Of a stretch of 8,218 nt of DNA, positions 1 to 5,564 are shown piece by piece; within the stretch, counting starts at the first letter, position 1; every line of letters starts with the position of its first letter. Both the position numbers and the translations under genes were made by a program. A model generated the notes under the pieces. The model did not search any database. It was not told the origin of the DNA and saw only the letters and a program-made list of their open reading frames with translations. Source of the DNA: Cyanobacteria bacterium T3Sed10_344R1 (lineage in GTDB: Bacteria > Cyanobacteriota > Cyanobacteriia > Phormidesmidales > Phormidesmidaceae); the NCBI GenBank assembly GCA_003566335.1, contig PXDR01000284.1, positions 1 through 8,218 on the forward strand, read 5' to 3'.

Positions 1-1131
1 ACTCACCTGATTGAGCATTTTTTGATCGCCGGACTGAAGCAAGCCGCCCTGTTTGGCACCCTCTACAGCCGTTGGCCTGGACACCAGCGCACGGCAGCCC
101 ACACCACCCCCTTCGCCGTGGATTTGCAGGAGGAACTGGCCTCAGCGGTGCTGGCAGACTGCACCCATGGGGTGATGGAAGTTAGTTCCCATGCTCTAGC
201 GCAACAGCGGATTTGGGGCTGTCCGTTTGAGGTGGCGGTGTTCACCAACCTCACCCAAGATCACCTCGACTTTCACCCCAGCCTAGAAGACTACTTTGCC
301 GCTAAGGCGCTGCTGTTTAGCCCCGACTATCTCAAAGGGCGGGCAATCATTAATCAGCAAGACCCCTACGGTCAGCGGCTGATCCAACCGCTTGACCCCA
401 AGCAGGTCTGGACTTACAGCATTGACGACAACAGCGCCGATCTGTGGATGAGCGCTCTAGCCTACAAAGCCACTGGCGTCAGCGGCATTCTGCACACGCC
501 CAAAGGCCAAAAGGGGTTCACCTCGCCCCTGATCGGTCAGTTCAACCTTGAAAACCTGCTGGCGGCTGTGGGCGCAGCCCTCCACTTAGGCATCAGCCTA
601 GACGAGATTCTTGGCGCACTGCCCCAGTTCCCGGGGGTGCCGGGACGGATGGAGCGGGTGCAGGTGGATAGCAGTCAGGACATCACGGTGCTGGTGGACT
701 ATGCCCACACCCCAGACAGTCTGGACAATGCCCTGCAAGCGGCGCGGCCCTTTGTGCCCGGTCGGTTGATCTGTGTGTTTGGTTGCGGCGGCGATCGCGA
801 TCGCACCAAACGACCGCTGATGGGGCGGATTGCTCAGCAGCAGTCTGATTACGTCATTGTCACTTCAGACAACCCCCGCACCGAAGATCCCCAGCAAATT
901 TTGCAGGACGTTCTGGCTGGTATTGCGGTGCCCCTGCCCCCAGACCAGGTGATTGCAGACCGGGCTGATGCGATCGCAGCTGCAATTGCCCTGGCTGAAC
1001 CGGGCGACGGAATTTTAATTGCCGGTAAGGGTCATGAGGATTATCAAATCCTGGGCACCGAGAAAGTCCACTTTGACGATCGAGAACAGGCTCGCGCTGC
1101 CCTCTGCGATCGCTACGATATCCCGGTTTAG
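1..1131 (+). CDS. murE: UDP-N-acetylmuramoyl-tripeptide synthetase MurE, 5'-truncated by window edge
   Basis: MurE is the cytoplasmic ligase that adds the third stem-peptide amino acid to UDP-MurNAc-L-Ala-D-Glu, using ATP, in peptidoglycan synthesis. The frame is open from base 1, so 376 codons remain of a family length near 490-500. The first residues (THLIEHF) are those that normally follow the GTNGKTT ATP loop, so that loop and the N-terminal domain lie upstream of the window. Visible motifs, by window codon: HTTPF (34-38) and EVSSHALAQ (60-68) for UDP-MurNAc-dipeptide binding; YFAAK with Lys102, the expected carbamylated lysine; VDYAHTPDSL; GDRDRTKRP; DNPRTEDP (from 290), whose DNPR form is typical of meso-diaminopimelate-adding enzymes; GKGHEDYQ (342-349). 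I therefore infer meso-DAP specificity, as expected for a cyanobacterium. It ends with TAG at 1129. The upstream TTG at 22 is internal and not a real start. Identification is very secure. Confidence 0.96.
   Translation, partial: THLIEHFLIAGLKQAALFGTLYSRWPGHQRTAAHTTPFAVDLQEELASAVLADCTHGVMEVSSHALAQQRIWGCPFEVAVFTNLTQDHLDFHPSLEDYFAAKALLFSPDYLKGRAIINQQDPYGQRLIQPLDPKQVWTYSIDDNSADLWMSALAYKATGVSGILHTPKGQKGFTSPLIGQFNLENLLAAVGAALHLGISLDEILGALPQFPGVPGRMERVQVDSSQDITVLVDYAHTPDSLDNALQAARPFVPGRLICVFGCGGDRDRTKRPLMGRIAQQQSDYVIVTSDNPRTEDPQQILQDVLAGIAVPLPPDQVIADRADAIAAAIALAEPGDGILIAGKGHEDYQILGTEKVHFDDREQARAALCDRYDIPV
791..804. repeat. two overlapping HIP1 palindromes
   Basis: GCGATCGC occurs at 791-798 and again at 797-804, giving GCGATCGCGATCGC inside murE, where it encodes part of the GGDRDRT loop. 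HIP1 is an over-represented octamer in many cyanobacterial genomes. Single copies also lie at 970, 1106, 1689, 1867, 3833, 6315 and 7242. They support the host assignment. Confidence 0.9.
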
Positions 1132-1143
1132 CCGTTGGCGTTG

Positions 1144-1185
1144 ATCAGGTGTTGATCATCAGGTGTTAATCATCAGGTGTTAATC
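1144..1185. repeat. three tandem 14-bp direct repeats downstream of murE
   Basis: Three abutting 14-bp units, consensus ATCAGGTGTTRATC, occupy 1144-1157, 1158-1171 and 1172-1185. The last two are identical and the first differs only by G for A at position 11. A partial unit (GTTG) precedes them. The array begins 12 bp after the murE stop codon. Each unit can also be read as two 7-mers (ATCAGGT and GTTRATC), in line with the heptamer-based short tandem repeats known from cyanobacteria. It could be a slippage-prone minisatellite or a row of protein-binding sites; the sequence does not decide between them. Confidence 0.85.
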
Positions 1186-1192
1186 AATAGTT

Positions 1193-1241
1193 GAGAGCCT
1201 GCGGTGAGCTTGTTTTCCCTGAATGCTCACCGTGAATTCTC
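1193..1241 (+). other. long imperfect stem-loop, possible murE transcript end
   Basis: CGGTGAGC (1202-1209) pairs perfectly with GCTCACCG (1225-1232) around a 15-nt loop. Pairing extends outward through G-U pairs and two C-A mismatches to GAGA/TCTC, so about 15 of 17 positions from 1193 to 1241 can pair. No T-run follows, so it is not a classical intrinsic terminator. It could still end or protect the murE message. Function is inferred only from position. Confidence 0.45.
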
Positions 1242-1252
1242 GCAGTGACGGC

Positions 1253-1280
1253 TCGGGATTATTTCCCCGAACAATCCCGA
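1253..1280 (+). other. second stem-loop, 8-bp perfect stem
   Basis: TCGGGATT (1253-1260) and AATCCCGA (1273-1280) are perfect reverse complements with a 12-nt loop. It lies 11 bp after the preceding stem-loop and 89 bp before the kinase start chosen here. There is no following T-run. It may be part of a 3' end, a 5' leader structure or an operator. Confidence 0.4.
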
Positions 1281-1369
1281 TCACCCCCGCTTATCTGCCG
1301 CCACCCCAACCCTGAGCCAGGGATCTCCTGGGATAAATCGGACATAAAACGTGGGAAACGAGGCTTTTT

Positions 1370-2842
1370 TTGGCAATTTATCGGTTTGAACCCCGACAGG
1401 AGCGATATTCTAAAGGCCAGCCCCCTCTCCAAAAACTTAGACCCCAGGCACTGACCACCCCTGCCGTGACGCCTCCTTTGTCCGTGTCAGATTTGTCACT
1501 CTATTCCCTGGTTCAGACTGTTCTTAGCCGTCATCAGTTGCCCACTGCACCCCTGCAGTTCAGTTCAGCTGGGTTTAAGCACCTGCTGCAAGACAACCTT
1601 GATTTCGTCAGCCACCAGGGCGACCCCAGCCAAATCTGGGTCAAGTTGCCTACCTATCCAGCCTGGCAAACGCAGCTCGAACAATTTTGCGATCGCACCC
1701 CCAGCGCTGACCCGATTTACCAACTCTGCCGCACCGTTCCCACTGCAACCCTGCCCCGACCTCGCCTTCAGCCGCTACAGCTGGCCGCTCCCCAAGCCCT
1801 GCAGCGCGAATACCTGCTGCTGGTGATTAGCTCAAGCTGGACAGTGCTGATTACGGCTCAGCTATTGCGATCGCCCCGCAGCGGTGACAGCACCACCTTT
1901 GCCACCCTTAGCCTGCAAGATCCCGACCAGATTGCCGCCGTGCTGCCCTCCTTACAGCAGGCTATTCTTGCCCCCGCACCACCCCTCCACCCCCTGCCCA
2001 CCTGGGCCGAGATCCACCCCACCCTCAACCATTGGGCCGCCTGGCAGGCCCAACAGCAAGAGACCCTGCGCTATACCGCCAGCACCTACCGCCGCCAAGC
2101 GCTATCAGCCTCCAACCTGTCTTCTCAAAACACAGAGCTACTTAACTCCTTGCGCCTGCGGGATCAGTTCCTCAATCAAGCCAGTCAAGCCCTGTTAACC
2201 CCCGTCTCCAGCATTCAAACCGCCTTAACCCTGCTGGAATCCCCCAACCTCAAACCCCCCCAGCGCCAGCTCTACATCCGCCTGATTCGCCAAGCCTGTG
2301 GCCAACAAACTCGGCTGATCAAAGGAGTCCTCGACCTGCTTCAGCTCGAACACCAGCTCAGCCAGTCCCTCGTGCCCCCGCTTAATCTCTGCGATGTAGT
2401 GCCCGGCGTGGTCAGCACCTATCAACCCCTAGCCCAAGAGCACAGCGTTCAACTGGCCTACACCATTCCCCAAAGCCTGCCCCCCGTGGCCTGTCCGGAA
2501 GTCTGGGTCAGGCAAATCGTGATTCAGCTCCTCGAAAACAGCCTCAAATACACCGCTGCTGGGGGCCAAGTCCGGGTCACCGCCCATCCCTACGACGACG
2601 AAATCGAACTCCTGGTTCGAGATACCGGGGTTGGCATTCCCGTGGCAGACCTCAACAAGATCTTTGACCCATTTTTCCGAGGGCCAGCCCCGGTTAATGG
2701 CGAAACTGAAGGGGCAGGACTGGGACTTACAGTTGTGCAGCAAATTCTGATGTACTGCGGCGGCTCCATCAGCGTCCACAGTGCCCCCAGCCAAGATACC
2801 CGCTTTAAAGTGCGGCTCCCCATCCACAGCAGCGTTACTTAA
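1370..2842 (+). CDS. soluble sensor-kinase-like protein lacking the phosphoacceptor His
   Basis: This is a two-component sensor protein of a cyanobacterial type, 490 aa, with no membrane segment. The N-terminal half (about 40-235) is a sensory region; its core near 146-200 (EYLLLVISSSW, then a short variable stretch and an LxxPDQI helix) resembles the DICT-type sensory domain, a tentative match. A helix leads to a dimerisation domain (about 255-325) and a HATPase domain (about 335-490). The ATP-binding boxes are intact: N box LLENSLKYT with Asn390, G1 DTGVGI (Asp418), F box IFDPFF, G2 GAGLGL (448-453). The H-box, however, reads SQALLTP instead of the usual SHELRTP: Gln273 (codon CAA, 2186-2188) replaces the phosphoacceptor His, and Glu and Arg are also lost. 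It therefore should not autophosphorylate there. The start is uncertain: TTG 1370 has GAGG six bases upstream, whereas GTG 1466 would give 458 aa without a Shine-Dalgarno. It converges on the next kinase gene. Confidence 0.88.
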   Translation: MAIYRFEPRQERYSKGQPPLQKLRPQALTTPAVTPPLSVSDLSLYSLVQTVLSRHQLPTAPLQFSSAGFKHLLQDNLDFVSHQGDPSQIWVKLPTYPAWQTQLEQFCDRTPSADPIYQLCRTVPTATLPRPRLQPLQLAAPQALQREYLLLVISSSWTVLITAQLLRSPRSGDSTTFATLSLQDPDQIAAVLPSLQQAILAPAPPLHPLPTWAEIHPTLNHWAAWQAQQQETLRYTASTYRRQALSASNLSSQNTELLNSLRLRDQFLNQASQALLTPVSSIQTALTLLESPNLKPPQRQLYIRLIRQACGQQTRLIKGVLDLLQLEHQLSQSLVPPLNLCDVVPGVVSTYQPLAQEHSVQLAYTIPQSLPPVACPEVWVRQIVIQLLENSLKYTAAGGQVRVTAHPYDDEIELLVRDTGVGIPVADLNKIFDPFFRGPAPVNGETEGAGLGLTVVQQILMYCGGSISVHSAPSQDTRFKVRLPIHSSVT

Positions 2843-2870
2843 AGCAACGTCATGGCCCGGGGATAGCCCC
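2832..2870. terminator. small stem-loops between convergent kinase genes
   Basis: Only 28 bp separate the two stop codons. GCGTTACT TAA AGCAACGT (2832-2850) folds into a short stem with one A-C mismatch and the TAA stop in its loop. GGGG-ATAG-CCCC (2859-2870) forms a second 4-bp stem. Neither is followed by T's. Because both transcripts end here, a bidirectional termination role is possible, but the structures are weak. Confidence 0.25.
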
Positions 2871-4451
2871 TCACACCCAGCGCACATCCTGATGGGGATC
2901 GGTGTAGGTTTCTAGGGGTAAGAACACGGTCAACACCTCGCCCTGCTGGGGCCGCTGACGCACAATTAGCTTGCCGCCGAGGGCCTGAAACAGAGTTTTG
3001 GTCACATCTAGATTGAGGCTGAGCCCTCCGGTCTCTGGCTGGAACATCAGCAGATGCCCTACAGACCGCAAACTGGGACGACGACTGTTGGGATCCACCA
3101 CCGCATCACTCAAAGGCGACCCTGCCCCCTGACAAGGGGCCTGAAACTGCAGCTTGAGCTGAGATCCCGCCAGCATCACCTGGAGTTCTAGGTGACTGTG
3201 GGGGGGCAAACTTTGCACAAACCGTTCGACCAGTCCAGTCAATACCTGGCTGAGCATTGTCGGGTCGCTGACGACCAGGGGCAGCCGGGGTGGCAGCCCC
3301 ACGCTAAGGGTGATGTTGTGACGGCTAGCTTGCTGCTGCCACTGGGGAATCGCCTCGTCAAATAGCTGACTCAACGACAGCGGGGCTAAGGGCGACTGCT
3401 GGCGGGGCGGAGCGGTCGCCAGCTCAACTGCTCGGAAAATCAGGTTGAATCGATCAATCTGCTGAGTACACTCTCGGTCAATTTGCTTCAGCCGTTTCAT
3501 CGCCCCATCGGCTAAATCTCGGCGACGCAGCAACGACCGGGTGAATGTCCGAATGGTGCTGAGGGGCGTGCGGATTTCGTGGGCCATCGCCTGAAGCAGC
3601 TCCGCATCAGAATTCGCCGAGTTCATCGCCGGAGGACAATCAGCCTCAGGACGGGGACTCGGTGGGGATGGCACGGAAACATGGGGTGCTGGGGGCGGCG
3701 TTAGCAGGGGAAGATTAGCCCACATCCGCTGGCTGAACTGGCTCACCAGGCGATAGTCAGGTTCAATCGGCGCAAACTGCTGAACTAGTTGATCAAGGCT
3801 CTCTAGGTGAGTTGGTTGGGTGAGCTGAATGCGCGATCGCAACCACAACCAAACGGCTCCTACAGTTTCTGGGACAAAGGAAAACTGAAACCGCAGCTGC
3901 TGATTGTCATCTTGGCCCAGCACCACAATCAGGCTGAAATCAGCGGTGAGCACCAAACAAAACTTTTCCCCAGCCAAGGGATCGCCAGGCAATAGGGCTA
4001 GGGTTTGGGGTCGGGCATCGGCGGCAGGGCCAGCAGCGGGCAAGAGATGAGCCGCAGGACTCCCAGCAGTTTCGGCAGGGGCCAATAGCCAATGGGTATA
4101 GGTGGCTGGAATTGCTTGATCTAGCATAGGCAGCGGCCCGGACAAGACCACCCCAGCTAGATCAGCCTGCTTGACGGTAGCCCCAGCTTCAGCGCTGGTC
4201 TTTGAGTGACTTTTGAGATGACTTAAGTGACTATTTAGGTCTGGGTGGCTGGTGTGACTGTTGTTTGAGTGACTTAAGTGGTTCTGGTGACTATTCCGAT
4301 CACCGGCTTGAGCCTTGAGGAGATGGTTGACCGCTGCCACCGCCGCAGACCAGGCGGCTACGGCCTGCTGGCCCTGAGGCCCCGCCTCAGCGCTACCCGC
4401 TTCCCATTGGGCCATCAGGTTAGTCAGCGTCGGTAGAAAACAGCGCTGCAT
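2871..4451 (-). CDS. soluble sensor histidine kinase with intact H-box and eroded ATP-binding domain
   Basis: A 526-aa two-component sensor, no membrane segment. ATG at 4449-4451 follows GAAGGA (4458-4463 on the minus strand) by six bases, a good start. Order of parts: N-terminal helix (1-50, MQRCFLPTLTNL start); a Ser-His-rich low-complexity stretch (53-84, eight His); a sensory core (about 155-240, GEKFCLVLTADFSLIVVLGQ then FxFxxPETVGAVWLWL) patterned like the core of the neighbouring kinase; a Pro-rich linker (about 247-270); a canonical H-box AMAHEIRTPLS with His291 (codon 3579-3581); a second dimerisation helix; and a C-terminal HATPase-like region (about 343-526). In that last region the N-box Asn is not seen (GLVERFVQS where NLLxNAxK is usual) and no DxGxG G1 box is visible; only a G2-like GGLSLNL and the terminal GEVLTVFLPL strand remain. 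ATP binding is therefore doubtful. It resembles a family I believe is widespread in cyanobacteria, so the erosion may be ancestral rather than recent decay. Confidence 0.88.
   Translation of the reverse strand: MQRCFLPTLTNLMAQWEAGSAEAGPQGQQAVAAWSAAVAAVNHLLKAQAGDRNSHQNHLSHSNNSHTSHPDLNSHLSHLKSHSKTSAEAGATVKQADLAGVVLSGPLPMLDQAIPATYTHWLLAPAETAGSPAAHLLPAAGPAADARPQTLALLPGDPLAGEKFCLVLTADFSLIVVLGQDDNQQLRFQFSFVPETVGAVWLWLRSRIQLTQPTHLESLDQLVQQFAPIEPDYRLVSQFSQRMWANLPLLTPPPAPHVSVPSPPSPRPEADCPPAMNSANSDAELLQAMAHEIRTPLSTIRTFTRSLLRRRDLADGAMKRLKQIDRECTQQIDRFNLIFRAVELATAPPRQQSPLAPLSLSQLFDEAIPQWQQQASRHNITLSVGLPPRLPLVVSDPTMLSQVLTGLVERFVQSLPPHSHLELQVMLAGSQLKLQFQAPCQGAGSPLSDAVVDPNSRRPSLRSVGHLLMFQPETGGLSLNLDVTKTLFQALGGKLIVRQRPQQGEVLTVFLPLETYTDPHQDVRWV
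4200..4295 (-). repeat. Ser/Asn-His-rich low-complexity insert in the kinase gene
   Basis: Residues 53-84 of the minus-strand kinase contain eight His, nearly all preceded by Ser or Asn (NSH, NH, LSH, NSH, TSH, NSH, LSH, KSH). The DNA is made of degenerate copies of TTGAGTGACTTAAGTG on the plus strand (compare 4202-4212, 4213-4231 and 4265-4280). This suggests expansion by slippage of an S-H-encoding unit. The His spacing could allow metal binding, but it may simply be a flexible linker. Confidence 0.7.
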
Positions 4452-4520
4452 ACAGCATCCTTCGTGAATCGAACCCAGACTTGCACCCCACCCTGACGCT
4501 GGTGCGTTAGGCCATGCCAG

Positions 4521-4533
4521 CAGGTTATACCTG
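4521..4533. promoter_or_regulatory. 13-bp perfect palindrome in divergent intergenic region
   Basis: CAGGT-TAT-ACCTG lies in the 157-bp gap between the minus-strand kinase and the plus-strand hydrolase. Read on the minus strand it contains TATAAC, a fair -10 match, about 70 bp upstream of the kinase start codon; no convincing -35 accompanies it. A dyad overlapping a -10 element is a typical layout for a repressor operator. This is inference from symmetry and position only. Confidence 0.3.
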
Positions 4534-4594
4534 TACCTAAGAGACTACTGGCAGATCTAAGCGGGTGACTATGGGTAGAACCGAACTCTATGCC

Positions 4595-4608
4595 GGGAGG
4601 TTCCCTCC
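4595..4608 (+). promoter_or_regulatory. Shine-Dalgarno sequestered in a 5-bp hairpin
   Basis: The strong Shine-Dalgarno GGGAGG (4595-4600) sits eight bases before the GTG start at 4609. Its GGAGG (4596-4600) is exactly complementary to CCTCC (4604-4608) across a 3-nt TTC loop. The hairpin ends at the base before the start codon, so folding would mask the whole ribosome site. The stem is short, so any regulatory effect would be modest or condition-dependent. Confidence 0.4.
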
Positions 4609-5133
4609 GTGCTGATTATTTGCCCTGGCGTTCACGCAGCTGACTGGACTGAATCTTGCCTGCGAGGACTGTTTCCCCAGGGGCTCCCTCCCTGCTTAGT
4701 GAATCAGGGCTTGCCCTATACCGCCCACGGGGTGCTGAACCAGTTAGCGCAGGCCCAGGTGACCCAGGATGAACCGTTAATTTGGCTAGCCTTTAGCGCG
4801 GGGGTGGTTGCCGCCAGCACTGCCGCTAGCTACTGGCACCACCAAGGGGGTAGGGTCTGCGCTCTAATTGCCCTGGATGGCTGGGGTGTGCCCCTCGCCG
4901 CTGATTTTCCCTGCTATCGTCTCAGTCACGACCACTTCACCCACTGGAGTTCTGGAATCTTGGGCAGCGGTTCCCAAAACTTCTATGCGGATCCTCCCGT
5001 GCCCCATGAACAGTTGTGGCAGCAGCCTCAGCAGGTGCAGGGCTGGCAGGTGAGCACCACCCAGCGCCAAGCCACCACGGCAGCGGCATTTATTCGGCAA
5101 ATTCTGCGCCGTCATGGCTGTATGGAGGGTTAG
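4609..5133 (+). CDS. small alpha/beta-hydrolase-like protein of unknown substrate
   Basis: A 174-aa protein beginning MLIICPGVHAADW, a beta strand and turn typical of the first strand of alpha/beta hydrolases. A nucleophile elbow follows as LAFSAGVVAA with Ser63 (A-x-S-x-G rather than strict G-x-S-x-G). ALDGWGVPL with Asp90 follows, and then a His-rich stretch (SHDHFTHW, about 104-111) and VPHEQLW. A catalytic triad could be built from these, but the acid and His are not certain. It is short for the fold, so the lid is probably minimal; there is no signal peptide, so it is likely cytoplasmic. The GTG start is supported by GGGAGG at 4595-4600. It is divergent from the upstream kinase gene and ends just before a candidate mini-ORF. 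I recognise it only as a conserved-looking hypothetical hydrolase; no substrate can be assigned. Confidence 0.8.
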   Translation: MLIICPGVHAADWTESCLRGLFPQGLPPCLVNQGLPYTAHGVLNQLAQAQVTQDEPLIWLAFSAGVVAASTAASYWHHQGGRVCALIALDGWGVPLAADFPCYRLSHDHFTHWSSGILGSGSQNFYADPPVPHEQLWQQPQQVQGWQVSTTQRQATTAAAFIRQILRRHGCMEG

Positions 5134-5135
5134 TA

Positions 5136-5201
5136 ATGCTTGCTTGCGTGTCCTTTGGAGCAACCTGGCTGGTCACTCACAACGAGGGTTATTCGCAATG
5201 A
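5136..5201 (+). CDS. candidate 21-aa mini-ORF just after the hydrolase
   Basis: ATG 5136 lies two bases after the hydrolase stop codon. It is preceded at six-base spacing by GGAGGG (5124-5129), a near-perfect Shine-Dalgarno embedded in the last hydrolase codons. It encodes a 21-residue peptide starting MLACVSFGATWLV and ending in a polar tail (HNEGYSQ), with TGA at 5199-5201. A further ATG (5198) overlaps that stop as ATGA and opens a 7-codon frame (MIKTMVC). The amphipathic composition would suit a tiny membrane-associated peptide. It has no run of Ile, Val or Leu codons, so it does not look like an ilv attenuation leader. It could equally be a chance ORF; the Shine-Dalgarno spacing is the only positive evidence. 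Confidence 0.35.
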   Translation: MLACVSFGATWLVTHNEGYSQ

Positions 5202-5564
5202 TTAAAACGATGGTGTGTTGAGCGGTGCATTCAGCGGGGTACTGAGTCCGACATGCTAGCTGATGTCATGAAAGCACCACATAGATCCCGTTCCAGCCGT
5301 TATCCAGTCGTTTGGCGGATGCAAAAGCCCGATTTTTTTGGATAATGCTTGAATAGGAGACGCTGTTTTTGGCTTACCCCTGACAGCCTACACTCCGTCC
5401 AGGCACAGGCCGCCAGAGCTTGATTGAGTGTCTGTCTAGCCTGCTGTGCCGTTGACTTATCCCACCTTATTACCCCACCGCATTCGCTACAGCCTGCGTT
5501 GGGGCGCTTTCCATCTCTGTCACAATTTGACTGACTTTTGTCCGTATCCACCCATTTTCAGGGC
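5202..5564. other. ilvB leader / intergenic region
   Basis: About 360 bp without a convincing gene. It holds TTATCCA (5300-5306) and TGGATAA (5339-5345), a 7-bp inverted repeat flanking a T7 run (5333-5339); the run is not preceded by a compact GC stem. It also holds GGCACAG (5402-5408) and CTGTGCC (5444-5450), another 7-bp inverted repeat with a 35-nt loop. TTGACT occurs at 5452-5457 and again at 5527-5532, each -35-like but without a good -10 at proper spacing. The ilvB promoter is presumably here but I cannot place it. Confidence 0.5.

Noticed and set aside
1144..1185. CRISPR-like array
   Set aside because: The repeats are 14 bp and abut directly, with no spacers.
2429..2887. 152-codon minus-strand ORF antisense to the kinase
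   Set aside because: It mirrors the conserved HATPase coding frame; the plus-strand frame carries all recognisable motifs.
4463..4520. tRNA-like stretch on the minus strand (GGGTTCGATTCAC resembling a T-arm, preceded by GCACC/GGTGC pairing)
   Set aside because: The T-stem does not pair, the would-be anticodon loop is 8 nt without the invariant T at position 33, and no 7-bp acceptor stem closes at tRNA length.
5333..5345. Intrinsic terminator suggested by the T7 run
   Set aside because: No compact GC-rich stem lies directly upstream; the only inverted repeat has a 32-nt loop and flanks the T-run instead of preceding it.
5300..5551. 83-codon minus-strand ORF with a CxxC pair upstream of ilvB
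   Set aside because: It begins at a GTG without a Shine-Dalgarno, covers the expected ilvB promoter region, and resembles no family I know.
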